From positions 1 through 57,199 of the forward strand of contig RCAB01000413.1 in assembly GCA_003640385.1 (NCBI GenBank): 57,199 bases of DNA, written 5' to 3'. Numbering within the stretch: the stretch's first letter is position 1; every line of letters starts with the position of its first letter. The position numbers and the translations under genes were made by a program. The DNA is from Setaria digitata. Taxonomy: Eukaryota > Nematoda > Chromadorea > Rhabditida > Setariidae. A model generated the notes under the pieces. That model was not told where the DNA came from, did no database searches, and was given only the letters and a program-made list of their open reading frames with translations. This document shows positions 12,967-23,568 of this stretch, one piece after another.

Positions 12967-13014
12967 ATTTTAGTCCTATATATTTATATATATACATATA
13001 TATAGGACTAAAAT
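12967..13014. repeat. 17-bp perfect inverted repeat
   Basis: Arms 12967-12983 (ATTTTAGTCC core) and 12998-13014 are exact reverse complements around a 14-base AT-rich loop. The hairpin lies in the long gap between the collagens. No target-site duplication or transposase is seen, so its origin is unclear. Confidence 0.8.
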
Positions 13015-15544
13015 TTGATATGATAAAAAATTTAAACATAATTAGAAGTTTAAAAACTAGAAATTTATCCCAGAAATTGGACGTGAAATTTATATTAGTC
13101 TAAAATATAATTTCTGTTGAAGTGCAATCATTTTTAACGGTGCATCAATAAAATTTGCAATTTTATGAAATAAAATCATTTTGTAAATCAAAAATTTTAC
13201 TGATACTGTTGTTACGGTTAATCGAACAACTAATTGTTTTTCAATTCGGAATTTAGAAAAAAAAAAAAAAAAAAGGTAGAATTGACGCAAAATTTAAAAA
13301 TGAACTTGATTGTGGAACAAAATAAACTCTACAAGTTTTCATGATGATAATTTGATACAGTTTATCATTTATTACAGAATATAAAAATACATAAATAAAA
13401 CATATCAGTTCCAATTTTGATAATATGTACTATTACTGAAATTGAATAGTTGTTATGTTAAACTTGAAAGAATGTATAAAATTAGAAAAATAAAAATTTT
13501 TACTTTACTGATGTAATTTAGGTTAGAAAAGAAAAAAAAATTTTTTTTTTTTTTTTTGCAAGTTGATGTCAAATAAAAGATACCATTTTATTGAGTACAA
13601 TGGAATTTGCTAATTTTTAAATTACTTCTGAAGAAAAACTCTCCGACACATTCAGGGGGAAAAAAAATGAATGATTTTGAGAAAAAGAAAGGAAATTGAT
13701 TTTCGAGCAATTTGTAAATTTCGAATTTTAGAACGAACTTTTTCGATAGATGAAATGGCTGATGGATTAGTTGCAGTCTGAAAGGAATTGTTTGCCTTCT
13801 AAGATATTTTAGTATGAAATTATAAAGAATTTAAAATGGAAGCGGGAAAGAAATATGCTGATACTACTTCTTTTTTTTTTCTATCCTTTGGGAAATTAAT
13901 TTTTCAAAATTTTCATATTCATATTAACTGCGCAATTTTTGGGATCAGATTAGCCTCTAAATTAAATAATTTCTGTCATTGAATCCGAACTCGAATACTT
14001 TCATCAAATTGATTCATTCGTTACTTAATTCATCAGTTCTTGCTTTTTCTGTTCCCGTTAAATTTCCAAACTGTCCCACATTGTGATATGAAAGGAGAAA
14101 AAAAAAAAAAAAATTATAATAAGTTCGATTTATTCCTGAAATTAGTGAGATTGGTAGAAATGAAATGACAGTACTATGAAATTGCTCTATCCAATGATTG
14201 ATCAATAGCTGAATTTTTAAATTTAAATTTAAATTTAAAACTTTACTATTTCAGATGTCCTTTTGTTTTGCAATTTTTGACAAGTATTTATATATCAGCG
14301 ACTCTGAGGTTTTCTTTTTCGGTTCATTCTTTATTGTCAAACTTTTGATGATAATAATTTTAGCTATTATTCTTTTATTAGACATTAATACTTAAAAAAC
14401 CGTGCATTTTTTCCTTTTTTTTTTTTCTTGAATTAAAAGAAAAAAGAACTTGAAATATGATTGCTAGGAATTAAATGAAATTTAATAAGACTTAATTTAA
14501 TTGCATTTAATGGCAATTTTTATTTTCTTATTTGTTGTATATTTGAATTGAATAAGAAATTTTATTCAAACCTTATAATTTCAGTTGCTTTCAAAATGTG
14601 TGAAAAAAAAAAAAAAAAAAAGTTTATTAGAGAACAACGCTAATGAACAGCCATTATAAATCATTACAATAAGCGTTTCGTTTGATGGAGGTATGATAGA
14701 AACATGTTGGTTGCGATTTTTAATTACACCCAAATATTTGCAAACTTTTTTTTTCTTCAAAAAAGAAAAAAAAAAAAGTAACCATATGAATTGATGTTAT
14801 GGGGTACAATATTGAGGAACTTTTAAACTTTCAAGTATTAATGACATTGTTAAAGAAATTACCTATAATTCTAATAAGGTATCAGTAAAAAAAAAAAAAA
14901 AAAAAAAAAGTCATTCTATTGTAGCAATTAATGAGAAAATAGGAAAGCACTAAAATGATCATCAAAATGAGAAACAAAAAGAGGAAAATGCAGTTTGTTT
15001 ATGGGAAAATATTTTCATAAAAATGAATAAAATTAGTTAATTAATTTGACATATTCAATGATTGCATAAATGAGCAAATATAATTCACACTAAACAATGT
15101 TACATAATATTTTTCAAAAATGAAATGATAGGGAAATTGTTAAAATCAGAACTAAATATGATTATGTGTTCTAAAATCGAAAAATAAAAAACAAAACAGA
15201 AAGAAAATTGTGCTATATCGAAAGGAATGCGATAAGACGAAAAGAGATGAAAGAATTGGGTTAATTATTGCTGTTTTTTTCTATTTTCAGGAAAATATTC
15301 GAAAAGGAAAAAAATTTTTTTTTTAAACTCACTCATAAAAATGGACCAGTGTGAAGAAATTGCTACTGAAAAAAAAAAAAAAAAAAGCCTAAATTGGCCA
15401 AATTAAACATTATATTCTTGTGCTCATCTATTATAAAATTTTTTGTATGTTCGAATTAAGCATAAAAGAAAAGTATAAGCTACCCGTGCATACTGCGAGC
15501 CTAATGCATGCATGGCAATAATTCTTAAAACAGTTATCATATCA

Positions 15545-18315
15545 CTACTGATAATCAAATTCAAAATGGTGTGTACGGCCTGCACTGCTATCAAATTTCG
15601 GTCTGCTAGAACCTGATCGATGTTTTGATATGCCAGATATAGCACTTGGTGCAACCTCATATTGGTTCTGTTGTTCCTGTAATCCATCATTTTCCTCTTG
15701 TACTTCTTGGTTAACGACAAACGTTTCATCCTGCCCATCCGAATCATGATATCCCGAGAGTTCCTTCAATTCTGGATTGAGATATTTCTCTTTTCCCAAA
15801 ACAGATTCGTCATCTACTTCTTGCAAAAGTTTGGTTCCTGTTTCCACACCTGATTGTCGACGGGGAACATCGGCCATTACTACTTCCGTATCCTGGCATA
15901 CACATGTTCCAGGAGTTCCTGAAGTTTTCAATTACCTGTTATTTTTTTACTATTTGTACCTCTCATTCAGGCTACTTTTTGTAGTATTTCAAGAAGATTC
16001 TTTTGTCTTTTTGCAATTTTTAAATCGAAGTCTTTCTACACAATGAAAAATCAATGGACATCTATATGGACAAACCTGATGGTCCCTGTTCTCCTTTAGG
16101 TCCTGGTGCACCTGGAGGTCCGATTGCACCTGGCGGTCCTGGAGGCCCTGGCCAGCCTTTTTCTCCTGGTGGTCCAGTATAACCATCCTCACCGTTTGCT
16201 CCTTCAAAATTGTTTTAGGTCGAAATAAGAAGAAGAAAAAGATAAATTTAACAAGTTTTTCCCACTAAAAATTCTAACAAAATTACAGTTAGTCAAACCT
16301 GGATGTCCAGGTGGTCCCCATGGTCCTGGATCACCTGGGTCACCTGGAGGACCGGGAACAACATGAGCATGTGGAGTAAGGCCCTTATCACCGGGTGGTC
16401 CAACAGGACCATCTGGGCCGATTGGACCTGGTGGTCCATCTTCACCAGGCCTGCCGCGCAATCCATCAGCACCTTAAAAAATTAAAATCCAAGACTATAA
16501 AATTTAAAATCGGAGACACATGTAAAAAAAATTGTAGGGCATAGAAATAAAATGAAATTACCTGGTTTTCCAGGTATGCCAGGATCTCCCGGATCTCCTG
16601 GAAAGCCAGGATGTCCAGGCACACCACGTGGTCCTTGCGGACATGGAAGGCAAGGTGGTGGTTCGAATATTCTTTCCGGAATACAAGATGCATTTGGTGT
16701 TGCACCAGGCCTGCCGGGTGCACCATCTGGACCAGGACTTCCGGGAAGTCCTGGAAGACCAGCATCACCTGGTGCTCCTCGTTCACCAGGTATGCAGCAT
16801 GCTGAAAAATGATGCAATAATTAGTTTTATCTTAAAATTAATTCGGAACATAACTTTCATAACGGCAAATATTTATTAACAATTACCTAAAAATTAAAAT
16901 CTGAAAATTTGAAACATTTTCAATTTCATTTCACCTTCCATAGTAGTATCAATATATCATAAATTTTATAAATTTAAAAATATAAATGAATAGAATTTCC
17001 TTGAATTTTACCGAATTAATAATAGGTAAAACTGATATGCTAACAAACCAGGGCATTCCTGGAAGAGAACATGTTCGGTAAAAAGTAATGCTGGATTAAA
17101 ACCACTATAATGTGTCATTTCTCTCCTTGTTCGATTTGGATTCACTCTTTGTATTGTCGACAACTCTTCCTCCAAATCATGTGTTGCACTCTGAAAAAGT
17201 TTATTAATTTTTTTTTTTTCGTTCTTGAATTCTGATTAAATTAGACAATAAATTGAAGAAGTAATTTATATACATAAAAAGAAATGTTACGTCTTTTGTA
17301 TTTCGAAATTGCGAATAAATGCTGATGAAAGATAAAAGGAAATGATTAATCAGAATTAATTCTATAAAATTAGAATCCTAAATTTTTGCAGTTTCTATGA
17401 ACAACAAGTTTACACTTGCTGTACTCTTTTTTTTTCTCCTTTTCAAAGGAGTTAATTAAATTTTATTTATTATGAAAGCAAATGATAAGATTTTTGGAAA
17501 TTTCATGCAAAAGTTTGGTTAGAAATGCAACAAAAAACTGAACTGATTACACAACTGCAACACCAGCAGTGATTACTTCAAATTATGTTTTTAATATTTT
17601 AAATTTCTTGCAAATTTTGTTGAAAATTTTTTCAACTCCTCAGCAATATGCCTTTTTTTGTCTTTTTTTTTTTGAGCGTTATTTCTTGAAATTAAAAATC
17701 TCTCGAGATCAATTTAATTAATTTCTGGCACATTTTTATGAGGATAATATGTTTAATGCTACATTAAATTAGAGAATAAAAGAAAAAAAAAATCAAACAA
17801 ATTTCAGGAAATTTTTAAAGAACACTAATTTATCAGTTGTTGTTGATTTTATTGGAAAGGAAATAAATTAATGAAATTAATTTCCCTGCACTTCATAATT
17901 ATCATCTAATCATATATATATATACCACAACTATATGTTTTGCAATTTTACCAATTTCATATTTTATTCATTTCAATCATCTTCTCCCTCATATATTACA
18001 TTGCAATCCATTAAAATTATAATTTAATTTTTTAAATTTAAAAAAAAAAAAAAAAATTGGAATACATACTTCGCAGTAGGCAAAATCTTGCCTGGTGAAT
18101 TTACCAATATTGTTGACAAAATTATAAGCTGATGGTGCCACAAGACATATTGTTAGCAAGCTAGAAATACTTAGAGTACTTGCAACAGATATGATACATT
18201 TGAAGGCACGTTCACGTCGAATTTCCAGCAAATCACCGGTCATCATATTGCACTTGATCCTGACTGAATTGATAGACTGATTGTCGCCATAAATGATGCC
18301 ACTTTTTGATTTCAT
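15545..18315 (-). CDS. Cuticle collagen B with long non-collagen tail
   Basis: Six exons (18315-18070, 17190-17049, 16801-16562, 16472-16299, 16201-16076, 15918-15545) give 433 residues in consistent phase. The cuticle domain has a hydrophobic segment at about 38-60 ([20 protein letters not shown]). A furin-type RTRR lies at 102-105 and the Cys cluster ECPACC at 127-132. Gly-X-Y blocks follow, with the same TPNASC and PPPCLPCP interruptions as collagen A. After GTCVCQD (313-319) comes a tail of about 115 residues rich in Glu, Gln, Asp and Ser, ending in a Tyr-Gln, instead of the usual short end. The two collagens share the first intron (after C-E, phase 0) and the phase-1 introns splitting Gly codons, so they are paralogues. 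Intron 1 is 879 bp. The ATG at 18315 follows a long T tract and TTTTAG. Partner choice with collagen A is plausible but inferred. Confidence 0.93.
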
Positions 18316-18360
18316 CTCCCACTGCACGGGAGAGTTTTTTATTCGTGAAAAATTTTGTTT

Positions 18361-18362
18361 CC
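18361..18362 (-). promoter_or_regulatory. Probable spliced-leader acceptor of collagen B
   Basis: On the minus strand a run of about 17 T followed by AG ends 46 bases before the chosen ATG (18315). This is a strong splice acceptor with no coding exon directly upstream, so it is best read as an SL trans-splice site, or else the acceptor of a 5' UTR intron. Confidence 0.55.
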
Positions 18363-19013
18363 TAAAAAAAAAAAAAAAAAAAGGTTTAATTATTTGTTTT
18401 TTTTTTTTTTCATTAAATCAACTTAGAATATCAAATTGAAATTATTGAATTAGAAAAGCTAAATGAGATGGATTATCGTGAAGTAATTTAAAAGAAGTAA
18501 AGGAAGAGCTGTTGAAAATTTGTCGGATAAAATTGGATAACTAATGATTAGTGAATTTTAATAATTAATCTAAATTATCCAACTACTTCTAGTGTGTTTA
18601 TATATATATATTTTTTTTTTTGTTTAAAATGGTGATAGTAAATGAAATAATTACGATTACGATTATTCATGAAAACATTAATTTCAAAATTTTTTAAAAG
18701 AAAAGAAAATTGATATATTGCAGATTAATATTCTCTCTTTTTATCTTTTCTTTTTAGATGTCACAGAATGTTGTTTTGCACCCAGTCCTTATTCTTCTTC
18801 TTACACTGATAATTGTGTCAAAAAAAAGAAAAAAAAAAACTCCACTGAACCAAATGAAAAAAAAAATTAGGAAAATATCACCTTATCAGGTATCAGGTGG
18901 TATCAGTGGATTATGGATTTCCTATATACAATCATAGAATGTGTAGAAGTGGAGGCAAAAATAATGCTAAGAGTAAATTTTGACATAAATATATATTCTG
19001 GACTATGAAAGAT

Positions 19014-19067
19014 GATTAGTAATTATTAATATTATTATTTTTACAGTAATATTAATAATTACTAATC
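19014..19067. repeat. 21-bp perfect palindrome, 12-nt loop
   Basis: Arms 19014-19034 and 19047-19067 are exact reverse complements (GATTAGTAATTATT at the outer end). The loop is TTATTTTTACAG. Similar ACTAATCA-type words recur downstream to about 19280, so the palindrome may be one end of a degraded repeat family. Confidence 0.85.
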
Positions 19068-19785
19068 ACCAATAATTGGTAAATTAGTAAGAATGACTAA
19101 AACATTTGTTACAAATCATTGTCAGTAATCAATAATGGTTATCCAGAGCAAAAATCCATTAATTAGTAAAAATTGATTAAAAAATTCTGCTGATCAATAA
19201 GAATCGGTAAAGCATATATCACATATCATTACCAAAATCAATAAGGAATCACTGAAATCTTACTAATCAATAATTAATGAAAACTGCTGTTGAAAAATTG
19301 TCAAAAATATTTTATTTCAATGTATAAATTCAAAAAAAAAAAAAAAAAAAAGGAACCGTTTAGTAAGGAAAAAAAAAACATCCCGGTTTTTTTTTTTTAA
19401 TAAAAAATGAATGATTGCCTTGGATTTGTTGAAATTATCACTGCATCTATTTCTGATTAACTGTCCCACCCATCTACCGGTTCACTTGGTCCGCGGTCCG
19501 ACCTCCTCCTCGTCCGGTAGTCCGTTTCATCAACCGGTTCACTCTGTCCACCGATTCAAGTGCCATCCTTTGCCTATCCCGTTGCCTAATTTCTTTAGCA
19601 AGGTTATATCATTCATTATTCCAGTGATTATTTTTTTCTTTTTTTTTTTTCCCACCGAAAAATGCAACACATCCAGAATGAGAGATAAGTAGAAGAAATC
19701 TTTCTCGCTTTTGATATTATAAAAAAAAAATTAATTAATTTTAACAATTGTAAATCCCAAAATTTTCGCTCTTCCTCTCTTTTCT

Positions 19786-19787
<2 letters not shown>

Positions 19788-19818
<31 letters not shown>
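19788..19818. repeat. (TC)n microsatellite
   Basis: A CT dinucleotide run inside a wider pyrimidine-rich stretch, in the collagen B upstream gap. Confidence 0.85.
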
Positions 19819-19820
<2 letters not shown>

Positions 19821-20294
19821 TATAACTTCCTCTATGATTTTTTATCACTCTGAATGGAAGAATTCGAAAATGAATCCCTTATCACTTCATATCCTACAAA
19901 AAGAAACGGTTACATTGGCTGTAGTACGAAACGATCAAATTTTTGCACGAAGAAAGAAATTTTTTTCGAGCACAATTGCATGAAAATTGTTGTAAATTAA
20001 ATTTACAACTATCGGAGAGACCCAAATACCGAATGAATCATTGGGATATGGATTAGAGCTCTCGATGGTCAGGTGGAAAACAATGGGCAGGTAGTATGTT
20101 GAATTACTGATAACTGTTCGCTTACTGGTTAACAGTATTCAGTAGGACAAAGAGTTTAAAATTTACTAATTTCATTAGATAATAAAGCTAATGAGTATAA
20201 GAAATATTTGGATATTAGACATGTGTATAATAAAATGCTAGAGAAAGTATTATTTCATCATGAAAACTGATCCAAATGTCTATGAAATTGAATG

Positions 20295-20325
<31 letters not shown>

Positions 20326-20788
20326 TTTACATAGTATGAAATTGTATTGCAAAAATTAAATGACACATTTCCAAGAAGCATCAAGAGATATATTTCTCAG
20401 AAATATCAGGAAATTTTAACAGTAATATGATAAAGAATAGAACAGCTCATTTTTTTTTTTTTTTTCGGTTTTATCCCTTATGAATTGGTGAAATTTTTCA
20501 GATCATATAGCTTAAATTAAATTAACTTAATTAGCTATTATTCTTGAGAAGCAACGGTTAATAATATTTAAAACATCTGAAAAAAAAAAAAAATCTTTTT
20601 TCCTCCTTTCTTCTCAATTCTAAGTTAAAATTTTAAAAATAACAATTAATTAATTTTTTAAATGTTAAATTTTTGTTAATTAAAATTTTGAACTGTTATA
20701 AATTTAAAATAGATGATTAAAAAATTTGAAGAACAGAAAATATCAGAAAGAATAAGAAGTGATGTTGATAATGATGATAAGATGTTAA

Positions 20789-20942
20789 ATGCGTACATCT
20801 GAAGGAAAGAAGGATGAATTGTAGGATCGGAAATTGTAGGAATAAATGGATTTGATAAGGCGTGTTACGTTACGTTTCTTCTTGTCCCGTCCACTCTCGT
20901 CGAATCGTTCATTCTCTTGTAGCAATTCCACGTACTGATGAC
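20789..20942 (-). other. Possible orphan coding exon
   Basis: On the minus strand a clean acceptor (CTACTTTATAG) precedes a frame of about 50 residues with coding-like composition. It begins GHQYVELLQENERFD, then has a dibasic RDKKKR, then RLIKSIYSYNF. No good donor or joining exon was found, and the frame also stays open upstream of the acceptor. It could be part of a peptide precursor, because KKKR is a typical convertase site, but this is only a guess. Confidence 0.25.
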
Positions 20943-21046
20943 CTATAAAGTAGAAATTGTCAATCGTAATGTATTCATCATCATTTAACCTGTTTGTCAA
21001 TCATTCTCGAGGTGTTATCATTTCCGAACTGATAATCAAATTTACT

Positions 21047-21064
21047 CCCCCCCCCCCCCCCCCN
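21047..21064. other. Poly-C run ending in N (assembly join)
   Basis: A run of about 17 C ends in a single N at about 21064. Homopolymer C of this length is out of keeping with the AT-rich surroundings. Together with the N it marks a failed join or sequencing artefact. Confidence 0.75.
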
Positions 21065-23138
21065 TACCTAAAATGAAAGGGCCGATGAACTACTGTATGA
21101 ATCTGTAAAGTATGTTAGAAAGATAGAGACTCCTTTGAACATCCCATATTACACATGATTGCTCCCCCGCTATTCCGCGATCTCGTCTTTTCCTCTTCAT
21201 CGTATCTCCTCCTTCAATCGTCACATTGCTGCTTTCTTCATCCACTTTATTTTATTTCTGAGCAATTAAAAAAACAAAAACAAAATAAAACATTGCCGAA
21301 ACACCTCATATGGTATATTATTAGTAATAGTACAAGAAAAAGGAAAAAAAAAAAGAAGTTATTACCCGTTTAAATATCAATTTGAATAGCTTAAAATTAT
21401 TGAATTTTTCAAATGATACTTTGAACTTTTAGATAAATTTAGCATTCAATTTTACTTTTTTTTCTTTTTTTTTTTTTTTAATATAAAAAAAGAAGTTTAT
21501 GGACTTAAGATTGAAATGTTAGCTACTTCTTTGGTGTATTTTCTCCCCCTCATTTGGCAATGTTGGCAGTTTCGGAAAAAAAAAAATGTTTAGTCTTAGA
21601 TTTTCAGTAAGACAAGCAAAACGATAAGAATAACTTTTTGTTCAATGGAAATTTTTAAATTAACACTGCAGTAATCGATTCTCAATCTTTTTCCGTTAAG
21701 ACTTTATATACTGTTATCTTTTTTAACATTTTAGTTTATCAAGTTATCTTAGTTTTAGTACTTAATTATAGCTAGAATTCTCTGAAAGTGTGACTAATAT
21801 TATTAGTATACATGAAGTAATTTATAAATTCAAAATATAAATTTTTAGCAAATGATATTATCAGAAAAAAAAAAAATCAAAATTACAATAGATAATGAAA
21901 TATACAGTTCATTTCATCAAAAATTTGTAATTTTTCTCAAAGGCAATACAATTCAAGGGAAAATATCTTCAATAAAACGAAGAAAAAAATTAATAAACAA
22001 GAAAAAAGATGAAATATTAGCAAATAAATCAATTTAAACGAAATTAATAAAAGAAAAAAATTATTTAAGAATTGAAAATAAATTTTAATTTGAGCATCAA
22101 TTTTCGTAGATATATTAAAAAGATGAAACGTTCCCTTACACCTTTCATACATAGGGGGAATGATAAAAGATGATAGTAATGTGATAATGATCAGCTCCAG
22201 TTCACTTGTCTTTTACGTTTCTATCATTGTATCAATTGATCTCATTCTAAGATTATAATATTTTCATCACTTCATTTCTCGTACATCTATGTGTGTGTGG
22301 AAGGATTCAGATGCTCACATCGTTCGAAGACGATGATTGCCTTCAGAAGATAATAGTTTCATCTCGTTGATAAATTAATGTTTGAACAATGAAGAAGTGA
22401 AAAGATTTGTTGCTGTTATTTGTTTCAAATTCATTAATTCCGTTAATTCAGTCAGCAATTTCGATTAATTTATGGAAGTGATTTACTTGTAATGAAATTG
22501 AAATTGCTTATCGATTAGAAAGTATTTTTTGAAAAAGAAGCAATGAAATATATTTCAAATTGATGTTTTATTTGAGTAAATAAATTTAATGTTAGATAAA
22601 AACATTTAGTTATTTGTATACTTCCTGAATGGCTCTTTTTCCTTACTTTTTTTTTAATGTAATACAACTTTCACACTATATTTCATTTTAAAAATTTTTG
22701 TTAATTGAATTAGTAAATTAATTTTACAAAATTTGCCATGAGTAATGTGTGTCCAGCTAAAATTATAGCAAATTTTTTTTTTTTTTGATTTTTTCTAAAA
22801 TTCCAAAAAATGTTTGATTGAATTGCATTTCGCCACTGCCTCATTATCAGTATCAGTATGTGTGCATGGACAAGTTTGATAACAATACAGACAGCACTTA
22901 CCCAAGTGCTGATGACGTTTTCAGTAATTGATTGTCAACTTGAATGATTTGACAAAATGGACAAATTTAATGATGCGATCATCGATTTTTTTTTTGGCTT
23001 TTATAACAAATTTCACACTTGACATCGCTTGTTGTCACTGATTTTCCGGCTTTTCTAACAAATTTCTCCGTTTATTTTGATGTCATTGTTAGTTTTTAAT
23101 TCAAAATTGTATGCCATTTTTTTTTTTCATTTTTTTCT

Positions 23139-23172
<34 letters not shown>

Positions 23173-23556
23173 TCGGCTTCTGTTAGAAATCCTGGACTTT
23201 TTGCAACATATATTTCTCTTGTTCTGTTTCTTTGTCCTTTCTTACTCATAGATCGATACTATATTTAGAAATTAATTACTTATTAGTATCAATTAAAAGT
23301 AGCGCAGAATAGATGCTGTAAAGGCTAGTGCTTCAGTGATAATTTCATTATCGGGATTAATGAGATTATTGATTTATAACATAACATAATTGTCATGTGT
23401 AGGATTTGAATTGGAATATAAATTGAGCGAGATTTTCTTAATGATTATATGAACAAAAATTTACTGTTATAATTCGTAAATTATATATATATATACATAT
23501 ACATTGGCCATTTGCGTAGATAAAATTTGGTTTAATTAATTTTGATACAATTTATA

Positions 23557-23558
23557 GA
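23557..23558 (+). promoter_or_regulatory. Probable spliced-leader acceptor, arrestin gene
   Basis: ACAATTTATAG ends 11 bases before the ATG at 23569. No upstream exon is visible, so SL trans-splicing is the simplest reading. Confidence 0.5.
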
Positions 23559-23568
23559 TAACTGGGCG

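Larger units (their letters stand above)
9244..15544. other. 6.3-kb gap between collagens
   Basis: No gene is recognised. The part next to 9244 should hold the collagen A promoter. The rest has many A/T tracts, a 119-bp duplication around an N at 10304, palindromes at 10172-10211 and 12967-13014, and an interrupted ACT/GCT trinucleotide stretch at about 11495-11545. Short open frames such as 9566-9751 and 12375-12560 have low-complexity composition and no splice support. Confidence 0.6.
18316..23557. other. 5.2-kb gap with repeats and a doubtful exon
   Basis: The first part holds the collagen B leader (acceptor at 18361/18362). Beyond it are a 21-bp palindrome at 19014-19067, imperfect copies of an AATCAATAA-like sequence over 19060-19280, a GC-richer patch at 19460-19590, a (TC)n run, a poly-C plus N join at 21047-21064, and a possible minus-strand exon at 20789-20942. 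A run of about 28 T lies at 23141-23168. No complete gene is recognised. Confidence 0.55.

Noticed and set aside
16552..16812. Open frames on the plus strand across the collagen exons (also 8254-8454, 8476-8766, 16303-16485, 16611-16879)
   Set aside because: They are antisense shadows of Gly-Pro codons, whose complements rarely give stops; they do not respect the collagen splice sites.
19411..19692. 93-codon plus ORF rich in Pro/Leu/His
   Set aside because: It arises from the GC-rich repeat patch and ends in a T tract; no family or splice signal.
23141..23168. Very long T run considered as a poly(A) tail of a retrocopy
   Set aside because: Similar homopolymers occur throughout the window and no intronless gene copy adjoins it.
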